Shown one piece after another: positions 60,796 to 64,000 of a DNA stretch of 64,000 nucleotides (positions are counted from its first letter, which is position 1; each line of letters opens with the position of its first letter). Source of the stretch: Isoetes taiwanensis (lineage: Eukaryota > Streptophyta > Lycopodiopsida > Isoetales > Isoetaceae); assembly GCA_021234155.1 (NCBI GenBank), contig JAJEKV010000010.1, positions 5,184,871-5,248,870 of the forward strand. The letters run 5' to 3'. Below the pieces are notes generated by a model. That model made no database searches. It was not told the DNA's origin and saw only the letters and a program-made list of their open reading frames with translations. The translations under genes and the position numbers were made by a program.

Positions 60796-63400
60796 ATCTG
60801 ACTAAATATAAGATTATGCGAACCGGAAAAATTTTTAGAATTATCATCATTTTCCGGCTATCCTTTCCGACGTGCACAGGAAGCCATTGCAGAACTATGC
60901 GTGCAGAATGCAGAGTAAAATTTGTTTTCGGAATTATCTATTTCTTTCCGACGGGCCTCTTTCAGCTATCGTCTACACGCCATGGCTATGCCCTCGTTGC
61001 CTCTTCTCCTCTGGGTTTAGCTCTGGCCTTTGGTCGACGTTTTTATTTCCGGGAGCACATGCTCGTAGCTTGAGAGCCCCGACTATGCTTCTATCGTTGC
61101 TTCTTCCCCTCTGGATTTCCTGGCTTCTCTGTGGTGTTGTGTCCCACAGTTCTCCTGCAAAACGCGTGTGATTCTGGGTTACACTAGCGGAGTAAACCGT
61201 GGATTTGTGCAAAGCCCACTTCCGGTTGAAACCGTGTAGAAGCTCTCCGACAAGTGCTATCTACTCCGTTTATTTTTTAACTAAGGACTGGGGGCTGAGC
61301 GTGGGCACAAGGTTTTCTTCTTGCCGCGTACTTCTAATGCGGCATTTCACGTTCATTTTTCCCTCTAAGCCTGAACAAGGTGATTTCTCTCTCTGTGTAT
61401 GAGTTGAAGCCTCAATCGCTGCCTCTTCCCCTTTAGATTTAACGCTCTTCTTTTCTGGTCTTGAGAGTCCCAAGGTCCTCCCGTACTGCTCTAGATGTGG
61501 AAGCTGGCACTAGATGTGGAAGCTGGCAATTAGATTGCCCTATGCAAACGGCTCGAGCTAGCAGAATCGGCCATTTTTAGATATGAAGAGTGGAATAAAT
61601 TTGTGTGGTAAGCTTCCTCTACAATTTCCTCTGCCAAAAATTAGCGGGAAAGGGCAAACTTTGCAAGAGACAAATTACATTTGGACCAAACTGGAGAGGG
61701 CTTTCCTGCTTTTGGGTTCTGTGAGCACAAACGCCTCCGTGCTCCTGGATTACCCTGCCTAGCTGCATCCCTATTGCATGCTTTGATTTTTGCAGTGTGG
61801 CTCTCAATTTTGCTCTATTCCTAGGACATTCCAACATATGATGATTTGAAGGCTACGGACGTTCTGGGCGATTTTAGCTGAAGTTTGTTGGCACAAAAAC
61901 AAGCAGTACTTAACAAAAATGACACAATTTTCTTTAGGAAGCTCGGTTTTATACAGTGGTAAGTGAACAGATTACATGGCCTGCGTTATTTGGTTAAAAC
62001 TACAAGGACTATACAATTTGGTTTTCATTCTATACTGTGCACTTGCAGATGAACATGGATGAAGGCGTTACAGGTGGTATCCTTCTCTGCTATGTGTATG
62101 GGTCCTAAATTGCTCCAAGCCATGCTATACAAACTGATTGTCGTCCTGCATTTTAGGTCCAGGCCTTCCTAGACGGTTCACACAACAAGGTTGGCAAAGG
62201 AGAAAGGACAATATGGTTGATAGTGAATACTGTCTTTACATTCTTTCTTGTGTTTTTGAAGTCATGTTTAACAATCTTACATTTTGCTATGTCTCTGCTA
62301 CTTTAAAATAAGAGTTCATTAGAACTTTATGGCATGTAGCTCATCCTGGAGACCATTGTGAGAAGGAACATTCTCAGACTATAGGTTATCAAGTATCCAT
62401 CAGAATATAGCCATAACCTCGCTGGCATGAATGGACTACATGGCAGCTGTGAAAGAGGTACAGGATCTTAGGAACATGCTGTTGGTGATCAAGGTAGATT
62501 AGATGATACAATTCAACAGCAGGAATTCATGAATTAGAATTTAAAAGATGAATATTGCACAAGTTTGGCTGCGAGACGTTGCTTAAATTATCGTTGGAAT
62601 GCTTAAATTATCGTTGGAATGCAGTAGCAGGTGTGGTCGCCATGTTTTACATTGCATATTCAGCTAAACTCTTGGGTTGGTACAATTAAACATGGTAATC
62701 GTGGCATTTTTCAAATTATTGGATGTAGTTGATGACAATGAATTGAAACATCAAGAAGCTAGCTGGAAAAGGTGCATCGAGAAATGGTTGGAGTATATGT
62801 GGTGCTCCACAAGTGGAACAAGTGGAAGCTGTTTCTGGGACGCTTTGGGCGCTCCAAGAAGTAGACCCGACACAAATATTGGGTCACAACTAGCTCCAAG
62901 GTAAAATCCCCTTCTGTATATTACTTTCGACTATCTCAGAATCTAATTCCTTACCCTATTATGCAGATCCCCTGATACACCGTTACTGCAGCTTCTTCTG
63001 CTATTTGAACAAACTCCCCCGTGGATCTTAATGGTAAGAATAAGCTTTCACTCTTCTTTGATTTTACTTTGCAGCAACATTTAAGGGATACGATCTCTAA
63101 CCAAAGCATTACAAGGAGATGCAGCTCGTCAATGTTGGAAGGGATTCTGACGTTTAAGTTGGTTTTAAGCATTATCAACTAGAGTTCTTTGACAGGCAGT
63201 TATGTAAAGACAGGTATCTACGATTACTTAACTTCAAGTGTTGATTAGCTAATTGAGCCTTTGTGTTGTTGTTGACAGTTTGAAAGATTATTGTTTAAAC
63301 GTTCAGTTTTGCAACTAGGGTGAACTGGAGGTAATGCGTTCACCTAAATGCTTTTGTAGGACACTCGTTAAGCTTTCCAGCAAATGCTCATGGATAAAAA
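60796..63400. other. Spacer with small duplications
   Basis: No recognised gene. Short direct repeats occur: CTAGATGTGGAAGCTGGCA twice at 61491-61530, and GCTTAAATTATCGTTGGAAT twice at 62580-62620. Open frames such as 62677-62904 have no recognised motif. Confidence 0.4.
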
Positions 63401-63424
63401 GCAGAGTTTTCTTTTCAAAGTTAT

Positions 63425-63784
63425 GCTCTTTACATGTTGTGCTGTCAAAGTAGGACAGCAAGCGGATTTTGTGATTTTAGACATACTTAGAATAAAAATT
63501 TGAAAATCATGTGCCTACCATTATTTTTAGATCTTCTTGCAAGCTTTTCAACGGATAGTCTTGCTAATGAAACAGAGGTCTGCTTTGCAAGTTATGGCCA
63601 AATCTAGAAAACAATTTTGTTTCTGCTGTCAAAGTAGGACAGCGAGCGAATTTTCTGATTTTTGACATAGTTACAATGACAATCTGAAGATCATGTGCCT
63701 AGCATTATTTTTAGATCTTCTTGCAAGCTTTCCAACGGATACTCTTGCTAATGAAACAGAGCCTTGCTTTGCAAGTTATGGCCA
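63425..63784 (+). repeat. Tandem duplication, ~185-bp unit
   Basis: Two adjacent copies share GCTGTCAAAGTAGGACAGC, ATCATGTGCCTA, ATTATTTTTAGATCTTCTTG, then CAAGCTTT-CAACGGATA and CTTGCTAATGAAACAGAG, ending GCAAGTTATGGCCA. Copy boundaries are near 63601. The second half of the unit is the dispersed motif also found inverted at 30.3 kb. Confidence 0.85.
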
Positions 63785-64000
63785 ATATCATGAGATAGGA
63801 CATACTTAAGATGGCCATTTGTACAACTTTTACATTCTCAACAGCCGTCTACATCCATCAGATCCAAATCTAGATTGTGATAAAAACAAATTCTCTCACC
63901 TTTGACCCCATCCAACACTTTTTTATAATCATTGTACTTAGAACCCATGAACCTCCCACCAATATCACCAACTGTCTTAATAGTCATAGACTTCAAACCT

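Overview
The window is plant nuclear DNA. The best evidence is a many-exon, minus-strand homologue of the plant ubiquitin-specific proteases UBP12/UBP13 (2583-11616), together with plant-type gene fragments (a PUB13/14-like U-box ligase and a TRM/LONGIFOLIA-like protein), a plant-style MAP kinase, plant LINE and Ty1/copia debris, and an LTR element primed by initiator tRNA-Met. Coding density is very low and repeats, MITEs and foldbacks are abundant, which suggests a large repeat-rich genome. A Penelope-like reverse transcriptase fits a non-flowering land plant better than a typical angiosperm, but the species cannot be fixed from the sequence alone.

Layout. 1-700: decayed LINE reverse transcriptase on the minus strand. 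2583-11616: UBP12/13 homologue, 32 exons reconstructed by hand; four exons in the 3' half carry frame-breaking indels, so the locus is probably a pseudogene or encodes a truncated MATH-USP protein. 11.6-19 kb: spacer with a near-perfect 145-bp hairpin, degenerate tandem duplications and a short TIR element. 19.4-25.3 kb: one long but frame-broken LINE, meeting a second LINE 3' end tail to tail at 25.33 kb. 27.07-30.24 kb: a composite block bounded by inverted copies of a ~37-bp sequence, holding a 25S rRNA 5' fragment and over 1 kb of minisatellite. 30.9-31.5 kb: TIR element with ~210-bp arms. 33.2-35.4 kb: truncated Ty1/copia element on the minus strand. 35.4-43.9 kb: spacer. 43970-45079: intact intronless MAP-kinase-like gene. 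46.2-47.1 kb: LTR retrotransposon remnant with LTR, PBS and PPT but almost no interior. 48.0-52.6 kb: two copies of a Penelope-like RT 3' portion. 56.4-60.8 kb: GC-rich foldback elements interleaved with fragments of two host genes and a second copy of a repeat seen at 48.7 kb, with a clean filled/empty insertion site. The end of the window holds a ~185-bp tandem duplication.

No operon-like logic applies. The plausible functional genes are the MAPK-like ORF and possibly the intact 5' half of the UBP12/13 locus. Everything else recognised is mobile-element material or broken gene fragments.
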